The notes: generated by a model from the letters alone, not told the origin. A stretch of 7,137 nt of DNA from Candidatus Limnocylindrales bacterium (GCA_030647575.1 JAUSJS010000108.1:1-7137), one strand, 5' to 3'. Positions 1 to 6,086 are shown, numbered from the stretch's first letter. Numbers and translations: made by a program.

Positions 1-1
1 C

Positions 2-373
2 TTCCGGATGATCATCGATCCGATCGGCTTCAAGCGCGCGATGCTCGACGCCAAGCACGAGTACGAGGTCGACATGGAGCGATCCGGCTGGCAGCCGAGC
101 CCACCGATCCGGGCCGCCTCCGGCTCGGGCGCGGCTGCAACCGGGGCCTTGCCAGGTGCAGGCTCCACCGGCGGGGGCGCGCCATCCGGCACCCCATCGA
201 CGCCCGGCACCCCGGATGCGGTTCGGCCCGCATCTGCATCTGCCGCGGCGCACAAGGTCAATCCGGACGAGGTCACGCGCACCCTCGCGAACCTCGCCGA
301 CCTGCGCGATCGAGGCGCCATCTCGGCCGAGGAATACGAGGCCAAGAAGACGGACCTGCTCGCGCGGCTCTAG
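2..373 (+). CDS. SHOCT-domain protein, probably 5'-truncated by the window edge
   Basis: The first in-window ATG is at position 8 and would give 121 residues. The frame stays open to the window edge (two more codons), so the real start is probably outside. Residues are numbered from ATG 8. There is a charged N-terminal piece (about 1-30), then a low-complexity linker rich in Gly, Ala, Pro, Ser and Thr (about 31-82). The last 30 residues or so match the SHOCT pattern: a helix ending LADLRDRGAISAEEYEAKK and then DLLARL. SHOCT is a short C-terminal module common on bacterial membrane or oligomerising proteins, and its exact role is not established. No transmembrane segment is visible in this part. 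The gene lies upstream of the M50 protease with a 75-nt gap, so co-transcription is possible but not shown. Family of the N-terminal part: not recognised. Confidence 0.7.
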   Translation, partial: FRMIIDPIGFKRAMLDAKHEYEVDMERSGWQPSPPIRAASGSGAAATGALPGAGSTGGGAPSGTPSTPGTPDAVRPASASAAAHKVNPDEVTRTLANLADLRDRGAISAEEYEAKKTDLLARL

Positions 374-378
374 CCGCG
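363..378 (+). terminator. Possible hairpin over the stop codon of the SHOCT gene
   Basis: CGCGGC (363-368) and GCCGCG (373-378) are perfect inverted repeats around a TCTA loop, with the TAG stop (371-373) at the loop. It could slow or end transcription after this gene. There is no T-run behind it, so a classical intrinsic terminator is not shown. In DNA this GC-rich, a 6-bp stem can also occur by chance. Confidence 0.25.
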
Positions 379-413
379 GCGCTCGCCAGCAGACCGCGGA
401 GGCCGGCCGCGGC

Positions 414-419
414 TACCAT
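414..419 (+). promoter_or_regulatory. Possible -10 element for the M50-HD-scpAB-rluB unit
   Basis: TACCAT is one of few AT-containing hexamers in the 75-nt gap before the protease gene and fits a TAnnnT -10 box. Transcription would start near 426, leaving a leader of roughly 20 nt before the GTG at 449. No convincing -35 box is visible. Weak evidence, based on position and composition only. Confidence 0.3.
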
Positions 420-448
420 ACGCGGGACCCCCACACACCAGGTGCCGC

Positions 449-1117
449 GTGGATCCTGACCGAATCATTCCTGCCGCGATCGTCGTGGCGATCATGCTGC
501 TCGTCGGGTTTCCCGTCCATGAGTTCAGCCACGCCCTCGCGGCCTACCGCCTGGGCGACGGGACGGCCAAGCTCTTCGGGCGGCTGACCCTCAATCCGAT
601 CGCCCATTTCGACCCGGTCGGCGGCATCCTCCTGGCGATCACGTTCCTCGGTTCCGCGGCCGCCGGGAGCGCCTTCGGATTCGGCTGGGCCAAGCCGACC
701 CCGGTCAACCCGATGAACCTGATGTACGGCCGGCGCGGAGAGGCGATCGTGGCCGCGGCTGGTCCGATCTCAAACCTGGCGCTGGCCATCGCAGCGGCGA
801 TCCCGTTGCGCTACCTGTTCGCGAACCCCGAGCTGGCGGTCCAGGTTCCGCTGCTCTTCAACATCCTCGATCTCTTCGTCCTGATCAACATCGTGCTGAT
901 GCTCTTCAACCTGATCCCGATTCCGCCGCTCGACGGATCGAAGGTCCTGTTCGCGTTCCTGGATCGCCGGACTGAGAACCAGATTCGCCCGATCCTCGAG
1001 CAGTACGGCTTCTTCGTGCTGATCTTTCTCTTCTTCCTGCCGCCCGGCGGCTCGATCGGGAGCCGAATCCTGGTGCCGATGATCGATGCGATCTACAACT
1101 TCCTGGTGGGCGTCTAG
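449..1117 (+). CDS. Site-2 protease family (M50) membrane zinc metalloprotease
   Basis: A 222-residue intramembrane metalloprotease of the compact M50 type without a PDZ domain. The HEFSH zinc motif (HExxH, residues 24-28) lies just after a hydrophobic N-terminal segment. AGPISN follows at 104-109. The second metal and active-site motif, NLIPIPPLDG (154-163), supplies the Asp (D162) that completes zinc binding in this family. About four to six hydrophobic stretches are visible, including 60-75, 100-124, 134-156 and 188-197, so it is an integral membrane protein. Relatives cleave membrane-bound substrates inside the bilayer; the substrate here is unknown. The GTG at 449 is the only sensible in-frame start, with a weak AGG six bases upstream. 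The next gene (HD protein) starts inside its 3' end. Protease genes of this type often sit upstream of scpA-scpB in related genomes. Family confident, substrate unknown. Confidence 0.92.
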   Translation: MDPDRIIPAAIVVAIMLLVGFPVHEFSHALAAYRLGDGTAKLFGRLTLNPIAHFDPVGGILLAITFLGSAAAGSAFGFGWAKPTPVNPMNLMYGRRGEAIVAAAGPISNLALAIAAAIPLRYLFANPELAVQVPLLFNILDLFVLINIVLMLFNLIPIPPLDGSKVLFAFLDRRTENQIRPILEQYGFFVLIFLFFLPPGGSIGSRILVPMIDAIYNFLVGV

Positions 1118-1586
1118 GTTCCGCCAGTTCCGGGCGCACCTGCGGGCCAGCGTGGCGCCGGAGGAGCGGGCGGCGCTGGCGGCCTGGATCACACCTGCCG
1201 AGCTGACGCTCTTCGATTCGATGCATGTCGCCGATCGCCGGCACGGCCTCGACGTCGTGGCCTCCCTTCGGGCCGAGAGCGTCACGGAGCGCGACGCGCT
1301 GCTCGCCGGGTTGCTCCACGACGCCGGCAAGGGCGACACCGGGGTCTGGCCTCGCGTTGCGTACGCGCTGGCCGGTGCCTCCGGCCAGTGGATCCTGTCG
1401 CTGGCGCGGTGGTTGCCGGGGTTCGGTCGCGCCCTCGTGCGGCTTCGGATGCACGCGGCGACGTCGGCGGAGCTGGCCGCCGCCGCCGGCTGCCCGGCGC
1501 GCACCGTGGCACTGATCCGTTTCCAGGACGCACCTATCGATCCCGAGTTCGGCGAGCTGCTGCGACTTGCCGACGAGGCCAACTGA
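1086..1586 (+). CDS. Small HD-domain protein (putative phosphohydrolase)
   Basis: A 166-residue protein with the HD-superfamily metal pattern: H53 in the RRHG stretch, H78-D79 in LLHDAGKGD, H123 in RMHAATSAEL, and D163 in RLADEAN near the C terminus. HD proteins are usually metal-dependent phosphohydrolases acting on nucleotides or signalling nucleotides. The substrate cannot be read from this sequence. After the fourth helix, where many relatives have a His-rich motif, this one reads IRFQDAP, so a second metal centre may be absent. The start at ATG 1086 overlaps the protease by 32 nt. It is preferred because it keeps the RFRQFRAHL segment, which I believe is conserved. A GTG at 1152 (residue 23) is the alternative. 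Neither has a clear ribosome-binding site, so translational coupling is likely. scpA follows after 5 nt. Confidence 0.82.
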   Translation: MRSTTSWWASRFRQFRAHLRASVAPEERAALAAWITPAELTLFDSMHVADRRHGLDVVASLRAESVTERDALLAGLLHDAGKGDTGVWPRVAYALAGASGQWILSLARWLPGFGRALVRLRMHAATSAELAAAAGCPARTVALIRFQDAPIDPEFGELLRLADEAN

Positions 1587-1591
1587 TCGTG

Positions 1592-2491
1592 ATGGACCAC
1601 TCGGTGGGCGTGCCGGTCATGGCATCCACGCCGACCCCGCCCGCGGTCCGTTTCGGCGAGGGCCGCCGGCCCGAGACCGTGACCCAGGTCCAGGTTGCCG
1701 AATTCGACGGTCCGCTCGCGCTGCTGCTGTCGCTCATCGAAGCGCGCCAGCTCGACGTCCTGACCGTCCCCCTTGGGGCCCTCGCCGACGCCTATCTCGA
1801 CGCGCTCGGGACACTGGAAGCGGACCGGCTGGGCAACGTCAGCGCCTTCGTGGCCATCGCCAGCCAGCTGATCCTGATCAAGAGTCGGGCGATGCTGCCC
1901 CGCCAGACGGCCCCCGCGGATCCGTCAACGCTCGTCGACGAAGGCACCGACCCGGAGGCCGAGCTGCGCGCTCGGCTCATCCTCTATCGAGCCCATCGCG
2001 ACGCCGGGCTTCGCCTGGCCGACGAGGCGCTCCGGCGGATCGGGCTCTTCCGGCGAGAGCCCGGCGCCGCCCGTGCCGCAGCACTCGCTGGGGCCCGGCC
2101 GGTCGATGCTCCGGCTCTCGATCCTGCGCTGTTGGTGCGAGCGATCGCCCATCTGGCCGCCCTCGCGCCCGTACCCGAGCCGCCACAGGAGACCGTGACC
2201 CGGACGATCACGCTCGCGGAACGCGCCTCGATCATTCGGGCGGCGCTGCGTCACGCTCCATCGGTGGTGCTCCAGGAGTTGCTGATCGGTGTCCGCGACC
2301 GGGTCGTGATCGCCGTCACCTTCCTGGCCATGCTCGAGCTGGTGAAGCGCCGCGAGATCGTGGTCGAGCAGGCCTTGCCCTGGGGCCCGATCGTGGCGCG
2401 GGCGACCACCGCCGAGGAGCGGGCCGCCGCCGGCCTGGCCGAGGCCGCTGATGGCGGGCCGCTGGACGAGTCGCTGGAGTCATTCGCGTGA
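1592..2491 (+). CDS. scpA: Segregation and condensation protein A (kleisin of SMC-ScpAB)
   Basis: ScpA is the kleisin that bridges the heads of the SMC dimer and, with ScpB, forms the condensin that organises and separates chromosomes. The 299-residue product has the typical N-terminal signature FDGPLALLLSLIEARQLDV (from residue 38), the helical run with ASQLILIKSRAMLP that leads out of the SMC-neck-binding domain, an acidic and Arg-rich variable middle, and a C-terminal winged helix. In the winged helix, VTFLAMLELVKRREIVVEQ is characteristic of the part that caps the SMC head. Length is close to the family norm, with about 30 extra non-conserved N-terminal residues. ATG 1592 follows the HD gene stop by 5 nt. 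GTG 1589 and ATG 1619 are in-frame alternatives; ATG 1619 has a GGTGGG-like stretch upstream. The stop codon overlaps the scpB start (GTGA). Confidence 0.93.
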   Translation: MDHSVGVPVMASTPTPPAVRFGEGRRPETVTQVQVAEFDGPLALLLSLIEARQLDVLTVPLGALADAYLDALGTLEADRLGNVSAFVAIASQLILIKSRAMLPRQTAPADPSTLVDEGTDPEAELRARLILYRAHRDAGLRLADEALRRIGLFRREPGAARAAALAGARPVDAPALDPALLVRAIAHLAALAPVPEPPQETVTRTITLAERASIIRAALRHAPSVVLQELLIGVRDRVVIAVTFLAMLELVKRREIVVEQALPWGPIVARATTAEERAAAGLAEAADGGPLDESLESFA

Positions 2492-3141
2492 CCGAGACGC
2501 TCGAGACCCCGGGCCTGTCCGGCCAGCCCGCAGCCCAGCCGCCGATCGAGCTGACCGAGGCCGCCCTCGAGGCGCTCCTGTTCGTCGCCGAGCGACCGCT
2601 GTCTCGCCGCGAAATCGCCACGCTGGCCGGGACGGACCGGGCGACGGTCGATGCCCGCCTCGGCGATCTCGAGGTCTCGCTGCGGTCGCGCGGCATCCGC
2701 CTGCTGATCGACGGCGATCGGATCGAGCTCGCGACCGCGCTGGAAGGCGGAGCCCTCGTTGCTCGCTATGTCGGAGCCGATGCCGTACGGCTCTCGCCGG
2801 CCTCGCTGGAGACGCTGGCGATCGTCGCCTACCGCCAGCCCGTGACGAAGGCGGCCATCGAGCGGATCCGCGGGGTCGACTCCGACTACACGATCCGGAC
2901 CCTGCTCCATCGCCGCCTTGTCGTGGAGCTGGGTCGATCGGACGCGCCAGGCCGGCCATTCCTGTACGGGACCGGCTTTGAGTTCCTGGAGCGATTCGGA
3001 TTGACCAGCCTCGCCGAACTGCCGCTCCTCGACGCCGATATCGCCGCTCGCCTGAGCGAGGAAGGGGGCGATCCGGTCAAGGACCCACTGTTCCCGATCG
3101 ACGGCGACCTTCGCCCGGGACCCGTTGAGGGGGCCGGCTGA
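2488..3141 (+). CDS. scpB: Segregation and condensation protein B
   Basis: ScpB dimerises and binds the middle of ScpA within the SMC condensin complex, in the cytoplasm on the nucleoid. The 217-residue protein has two winged-helix domains. The first (about 23-90) opens with EALLFVAERPLSRREIATL. The second (about 97-175) carries the strongly conserved LETLAIVAYRQPVTKAAIE, then GRPFLYGT and FLERFGLTSLAELP. These are textbook ScpB signatures. The first 20 residues and last 30 or so are not conserved. The GTG start shares four bases with the scpA stop, and a GGAG at 2476-2479, eight bases upstream, is a good ribosome-binding site. The two partners are thus translationally coupled, fitting stoichiometric production. 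The TGA stop overlaps the rluB ATG by one base. Confidence 0.95.
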   Translation: MTETLETPGLSGQPAAQPPIELTEAALEALLFVAERPLSRREIATLAGTDRATVDARLGDLEVSLRSRGIRLLIDGDRIELATALEGGALVARYVGADAVRLSPASLETLAIVAYRQPVTKAAIERIRGVDSDYTIRTLLHRRLVVELGRSDAPGRPFLYGTGFEFLERFGLTSLAELPLLDADIAARLSEEGGDPVKDPLFPIDGDLRPGPVEGAG

Positions 3142-4043
3142 TGCCCCTCGAGCGGCTGCAGAAGGTGCTCGCCGCGTCGGGGGTCGCATCGCGGCGCGCG
3201 AGCGAGGTCCTGATCGGGGCCGGCCGCGTCACCGTGGACGGCAAGGTCGCCGTGCTCGGAAGCCAGGTCGATCCGGCCAAGGCCATCATCGCGGTGGATG
3301 GCCGGGTGATCGGTGGCGTCGCCGCGGCCGAGTACCTCCTTCTCCACAAACCGGCCGGGGTGACCTCGACCGTGCGCGACCGGCATGCCTCGCGGACCGT
3401 GATGGACATGCTGCCGACCGCGCTGCTGCCGGAGGGCGCGCGGCTCTACCCGGTCGGGCGGCTCGATCAGGACTCAGAAGGGCTGTTGGTCCTGACCAAC
3501 GATGGCGCCTGGGCGGACCGGGTCCTCCATCCGCGTCACGGTGTCGAGCGCGAATACGCGATCGGTCTGCGAGCGCCACTCTCCGTCGAGCAGGTTGCCT
3601 CGGTGCGCGCCGGGATCCCGCTCGACGAGGGGCTCGCGACGTTGACCGGGCTCCGGGCGACCACCGAGATCGAGACCCGACGACTCGTGGCGCTGCTCGC
3701 GCCGCCGCCGGGCGAGTTGACCTGGTACCGCGCGATCCTGGCGCAGGGCTGGAAGCGCCAGCTTCGGCGGATGTTCGGGGCGGTCGGCGCGCCGATCGCG
3801 CGCCTCGTTCGGGTCCGGATCGGGCCAGTTCGTCTCGACGATCTCCCCAGCGGTCGCGCCCGGAGGCTCCGCGCGCCCGAGATCCGCGGACTGGGGGCGG
3901 GTGGGGGGCTGAGCCGGGCTGGAGCAGGAGCGGAACCCGCGAGGGCCGGTGCTCGTGACGCGAACGCCGCCGAGACGCGAGATCGTGCTGCGCGGCCGCC
4001 ACGTCGGCATGACCCGAGGCGAGCCGCCGACCGCCGAGGCTGA
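3141..4043 (+). CDS. rluB: 23S rRNA pseudouridine synthase, RluB/RsuA type
   Basis: A 300-residue enzyme that converts a uridine in ribosomal RNA to pseudouridine. The N-terminal S4 RNA-binding domain (about 2-60) begins with ERLQKVLAASGVASRRASE. The catalytic domain carries LLHKPAGVTST (67-77) and the motif GRLDQDSEGLLVLTND (106-121), in which D109 is the catalytic Asp. GWKRQLRRMF further on is also typical. RluB is the best guess because of the scpAB context; RsuA or RluE specificity cannot be excluded by eye. The start is coupled to scpB by TGATG and has a GAGGGGG stretch about eight bases upstream. The conserved part ends near residue 250 (EIRGL). The last 50 residues are Ala/Arg/Gly-rich, use noticeably more A- or T-ending codons, and match nothing I know. 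Confidence 0.92.
   Translation: MPLERLQKVLAASGVASRRASEVLIGAGRVTVDGKVAVLGSQVDPAKAIIAVDGRVIGGVAAAEYLLLHKPAGVTSTVRDRHASRTVMDMLPTALLPEGARLYPVGRLDQDSEGLLVLTNDGAWADRVLHPRHGVEREYAIGLRAPLSVEQVASVRAGIPLDEGLATLTGLRATTEIETRRLVALLAPPPGELTWYRAILAQGWKRQLRRMFGAVGAPIARLVRVRIGPVRLDDLPSGRARRLRAPEIRGLGAGGGLSRAGAGAEPARAGARDANAAETRDRAARPPRRHDPRRAADRRG
3893..3918 (+). other. G-quadruplex motif at the end of the rluB core
   Basis: Four G-runs of at least three (3893-3897, 3899-3901, 3903-3908, 3916-3918) are separated by loops of 1, 1 and 7 bases, which meets the usual G3+N1-7 rule on the coding strand. It lies at the junction between the conserved RluB domain and its odd tail. Folding in RNA could affect translation or transcript ends, but this is not shown. 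Confidence 0.5.
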
Positions 4044-4326
4044 GGCGGGGAGAACTTCCTGCCATCGGTCCATCTCGTGCGCCTTCGGCTCGGTCAGGGC
4101 GGGTCTCCGGCTCGACGGCGACGGCGTTCCAGCCAGCGGCTCGCGGTCCCACGCTTGGATTGGTCATCCAAACGCCGCTGGGCCCCTGGATCCGGGCTCC
4201 AAAGGCCTCCCAAGGCGCACCAGGTGGACGATTGGCAGGAAACTCGGGCGCAACGAGCGGCCCCGCGGGCAAGGGGCTGGGGGTGGCGTTGCGGCTGCCG
4301 CTACTCGGGCCCGCCAGAGCTCTTCG
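4044..4326. other. Convergent non-coding region between rluB and the minus-strand gene
   Basis: These 283 nt lie between two genes that read towards each other. Open frames cross the region on both strands, but none shows recognisable protein features or the strong GC3 bias of the neighbours. It holds a nested inverted repeat (4133-4181) and a G-rich run (4267-4286, three runs of three or more G plus a GG). It presumably contains transcript ends for both genes. I saw no T-tailed intrinsic terminator, tRNA, or confident match to RNase P RNA or tmRNA. Confidence 0.6.
4133..4181. repeat. Nested inverted repeat, possible terminator or structured RNA
   Basis: An outer 8-bp perfect stem, CCAGCGGC (4133-4140) with GCCGCTGG (4174-4181), encloses an inner 6-bp stem, TTGGAT (4155-4160) with ATCCAA (4166-4171), around a TGGTC loop. 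A 14-nt bulge lies on the 5' side and two bases on the 3' side. The inner stem is AT-containing, unlike the surroundings. It can fold on either transcript, so it could serve as a bidirectional terminator for rluB and the minus-strand gene. No poly-T follows on either strand. Confidence 0.45.
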
Positions 4327-4599
4327 CTAGCTGGAGCCTCGCGGCTGGATTCGGTGCCGGGTCGTGATCTCGACTCGCCCGCGCTCGTCGGCGGCCGGAT
4401 GCTCGACTAGGGCGATGAGCCGGCTGGCCATGAACCGCCCGGTCCGGACCGTCTGCCCGCTGCGCGTCACCTCGCGGACCTCGACCACGCCTCGCGAGGT
4501 CGTTACCTCGACCCGACGCCCAGCTCGGGTCGCGCTGATCTCGAAGGCCTGGACGCCCTGGCCGGTATCGACCAGCGCCTCGATCCGATCGCCCTTCAT
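4327..4599 (-). CDS. Hypothetical 90-residue protein
   Basis: I do not recognise this family. On the minus strand, an ATG at 4599 opens 90 codons ending at TAG (4329-4327). Nearly all third positions are G or C, as in the neighbouring real genes, which supports coding. The product is soluble, has no Cys or Trp, no signal peptide or membrane segment, and many alternating Val/Glu/Arg/Thr stretches (for example RRVEVTTSRGVVEVREV), suggesting a small beta-rich fold. The frame is open further upstream, to about 5256, but that part is the antisense of cmk and is not credible. A TATGGT box six bases before the ATG suggests a leaderless transcript diverging from cmk. It is the only minus-strand gene here and sits between rluB and cmk. 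Function unknown; a role linked to its neighbours would be a guess. Confidence 0.7.
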   Translation of the reverse strand: MKGDRIEALVDTGQGVQAFEISATRAGRRVEVTTSRGVVEVREVTRSGQTVRTGRFMASRLIALVEHPAADERGRVEITTRHRIQPRGSS

Positions 4600-4605
4600 G
4601 GAGCA

Positions 4606-4611
4606 ACCATA
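4606..4611 (-). promoter_or_regulatory. -10 box for the 90-aa gene, leaderless
   Basis: Read on the minus strand this is TATGGT, four of six matches to TATAAT including the key TA and final T. Six bases separate it from the ATG at 4599, so transcription would begin at or next to the start codon. No ribosome-binding site is present, as expected for a leaderless mRNA. No clear -35 box. Confidence 0.55.
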
Positions 4612-4634
4612 GCGAGGATGGCAAGGCCCTCCGC

Positions 4635-4640
4635 TATCCT
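4635..4640 (+). promoter_or_regulatory. -10 box for cmk, leaderless
   Basis: TATCCT (four of six matches to TATAAT) ends seven bases before the ATG at 4648, the spacing expected if transcription starts at the initiation codon. It lies downstream of the alternative ATG at 4618 and therefore argues for 4648 as the true start. The -10 box of the divergent gene is 23 bp away, so the two promoters share their upstream DNA. No convincing -35 box. Confidence 0.55.
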
Positions 4641-4647
4641 GAACCCG

Positions 4648-5388
4648 ATGGATGCCCCAGTGCCGTCGGCCAGCCCCGACCCGACGCGCCTGGTCGTCGC
4701 CCTGGACGGCCCCGGATCGTCGGGCAAGAGCAGCGTCGGGGCGGCCGCTGCGCTCCGAGTCGGATACCGGTTCTGCGACACCGGGCTGCTCTATCGGGCG
4801 GTCACCTGGCTCTCCCTCGTGCGCGGCGTCCCCTCGACGGATCCTGAGGCCGTGCGTGCCCTCGCTACCGAGGTGGAGCTGGCGGCTGACGGAGTGGGCC
4901 GGCTGTCGCGCGTCCTGGTCGACGGTGTGGACCGAACCGCCGAGGTCCACACGCCGCCGGTCGATGCGGCGGTCTCGGCCGTCTCGGCGGTGCCCGAGCT
5001 TCGAGCCGCCCTGCTGGAGCGCCAGCGAGTGCTTGCAGCGGCCGGCGGGATCGTGATGGCCGGCCGCGATATCGGCACGGTCGTGCTGCCCGACGCGGAC
5101 CTGAAGCTGTTTCTGGACGCTTCGGTCGAGGAACGGTCCCGGCGTCGCGCCGAGGAACGAGGTCTCGACCCCGCCGGTCGGGAGGCCGAGGCCATCCTGG
5201 CCGCGCTCCGGCTGCGCGACCGGCTGGACTCGACCCGCGCCGTGGCGCCACTTCATCCCGCGCGGGATGCCCGGATCATCGCCACGGATGGCAACCGTTT
5301 CGTGGACACGGTCGACGCCGTCGTCGGCGCGATCCTCGACGCGCAGGCCCGCCGCGCGGCCGAAGCCGAGCCGACCGGGACCCGATGA
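4648..5388 (+). CDS. cmk: Cytidylate (CMP/dCMP) kinase
   Basis: Phosphorylates CMP and dCMP with ATP to the diphosphates in the cytoplasm, feeding CTP for RNA and phospholipid synthesis. From ATG 4648 it has 246 residues, a little longer than the usual 220-230. Key features are the P-loop GPGSSGKSS (21-29), the nucleotide-binding FCDTGLLYRAV (42-52), the VSAVPELRAALLERQR stretch, the family hallmark GRDIGTVVLPDADLKLFLDAS, and DRLDSTRAVAPL for the lid and substrate region. In most Cmk proteins the second element reads LDTGAMYRA; here Leu-Leu replaces Ala-Met, a conservative change. An in-frame ATG at 4618 would add ten residues, but it precedes the probable -10 box and a family-like start is close to the P-loop, so 4648 is preferred. 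The stop overlaps the plsC-like start (ATGA). Confidence 0.94.
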   Translation: MDAPVPSASPDPTRLVVALDGPGSSGKSSVGAAAALRVGYRFCDTGLLYRAVTWLSLVRGVPSTDPEAVRALATEVELAADGVGRLSRVLVDGVDRTAEVHTPPVDAAVSAVSAVPELRAALLERQRVLAAAGGIVMAGRDIGTVVLPDADLKLFLDASVEERSRRRAEERGLDPAGREAEAILAALRLRDRLDSTRAVAPLHPARDARIIATDGNRFVDTVDAVVGAILDAQARRAAEAEPTGTR

Positions 5389-6086
5389 CCGCCCGACCTC
5401 CGATCGACAGCTCGATCAGCCCGCTGATCACGCTGTTGACCTTCGGCGGCCGGATCTTCGGTCGTGCCATGAGCCGCATCTCGATCGAGGGTGCGCTCGA
5501 CGAGATCCCGCGCGACGGCCCGCTGATCATCGCCGCCAACCACGCCTCGAACCTCGACGTGCCGATGATCGGATCGTGGCTGATCCCGCGCCTGGGTCGA
5601 CGCATCCACTGGCTCGGCAAGAAGGAGCTGTTCGACTGGCCGGTCATCGGCTGGGTCGCGGCCAATGGCGGCGTGCATCCGGTGGACCGCGGCGCGGCGG
5701 ACATCGAGGCCTTCCGGCTGGCCCAGCGGATCCTCGACGAGGGCCACGTGCTGTTCGTCTTTCCCGAGGGCACGCGCAGCCCGGACGGCGCCCTCCAGGA
5801 GGCCCGCGACGGCATCGCGCTGCTGGCCCTGCGGACCGGGGCCCCGGTCGTCCCGGTCGGGATCTCCGGCTCGGACCGCGTCTGGCCGAAGGGCCAGCGC
5901 CTGCCACACCCTGGGGGACACGTCACCGTTCGCGTCGGACGGCCGTTCCGTCCGGCCGATGAGCTGCCGCCGGACACCGCCAGATCGGCTGCCAAGCGCC
6001 TGACGACGAGCCTGATCATGCGTCGCATCGCCGACCTGCTCCCGGCGCGCCAGCGCGGCGTCTACGGTGACGCTCTGGAGGGCTGA
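5385..6086 (+). CDS. plsC: 1-acyl-sn-glycerol-3-phosphate acyltransferase family (PlsC-like)
   Basis: Transfers an acyl chain to lysophosphatidic acid to make phosphatidic acid, at the inner face of the membrane. The 233-residue product has all four acyltransferase blocks: NHASNLD (52-58, the catalytic H-x4-D with H53 and D58), GGVHPVDRG (95-103, glycerol-phosphate-binding Arg), FPEGTRS (126-132), and PVVPVGISGSD after that. The N-terminal 30 residues contain a moderately hydrophobic segment (about 11-28) that may act as a membrane anchor. Block sequences fit PlsC well, but relatives that acylate other lysolipids look alike. The start shares four bases with the cmk stop; only a weak GGGA lies upstream, so coupling to cmk is likely. 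The cmk-plsC-ispH order is also found in Clostridia and relatives. Confidence 0.9.
   Translation: MTARPPIDSSISPLITLLTFGGRIFGRAMSRISIEGALDEIPRDGPLIIAANHASNLDVPMIGSWLIPRLGRRIHWLGKKELFDWPVIGWVAANGGVHPVDRGAADIEAFRLAQRILDEGHVLFVFPEGTRSPDGALQEARDGIALLALRTGAPVVPVGISGSDRVWPKGQRLPHPGGHVTVRVGRPFRPADELPPDTARSAAKRLTTSLIMRRIADLLPARQRGVYGDALEG

Noticed and set aside
1388..1591. Upstream extension of scpA to a start at 1388
   Set aside because: It would overlap the HD gene by almost 200 nt and encode Arg/Gly-rich sequence unlike any ScpA N terminus; the ATG at 1592 fits.
4182..4197. Partial palindrome around a GGATCC site
   Set aside because: Only 4 bp of outer stem with an unpairable interior; too weak to call.
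3286..4272. Long minus-strand open frame (328 codons) opposite rluB and into the convergent region
   Set aside because: Arg/Pro/Ala-rich product with no motif, mostly antisense to rluB; a shadow of GC-rich coding DNA.
4230..4365. Short resemblances to RNase P RNA (AGGAAACTCGGGC near 4237) and to a tmRNA 5' end (GGCTGGATTC near 4347)
   Set aside because: Only isolated short similarities; the other conserved regions are missing, the space is too small, and the second lies inside the 90-aa gene.
3949..4410. Plus-strand open frame of 153 codons across the convergent region
   Set aside because: Codon third positions lack the GC bias of real genes here, the frame overlaps both the rluB end and the 90-aa gene, and no motif is present.
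4618..4647. Earlier cmk start at ATG 4618
   Set aside because: It lies upstream of the likely -10 box and would leave only 18 nt between the divergent genes; not impossible, but less likely than 4648.
4327..5256. Long minus-strand open frame (309 codons) covering the 90-aa gene and the antisense of cmk
   Set aside because: The part beyond 4599 lies opposite cmk, whose motifs are unmistakable. Only the last 90 codons have independent support.
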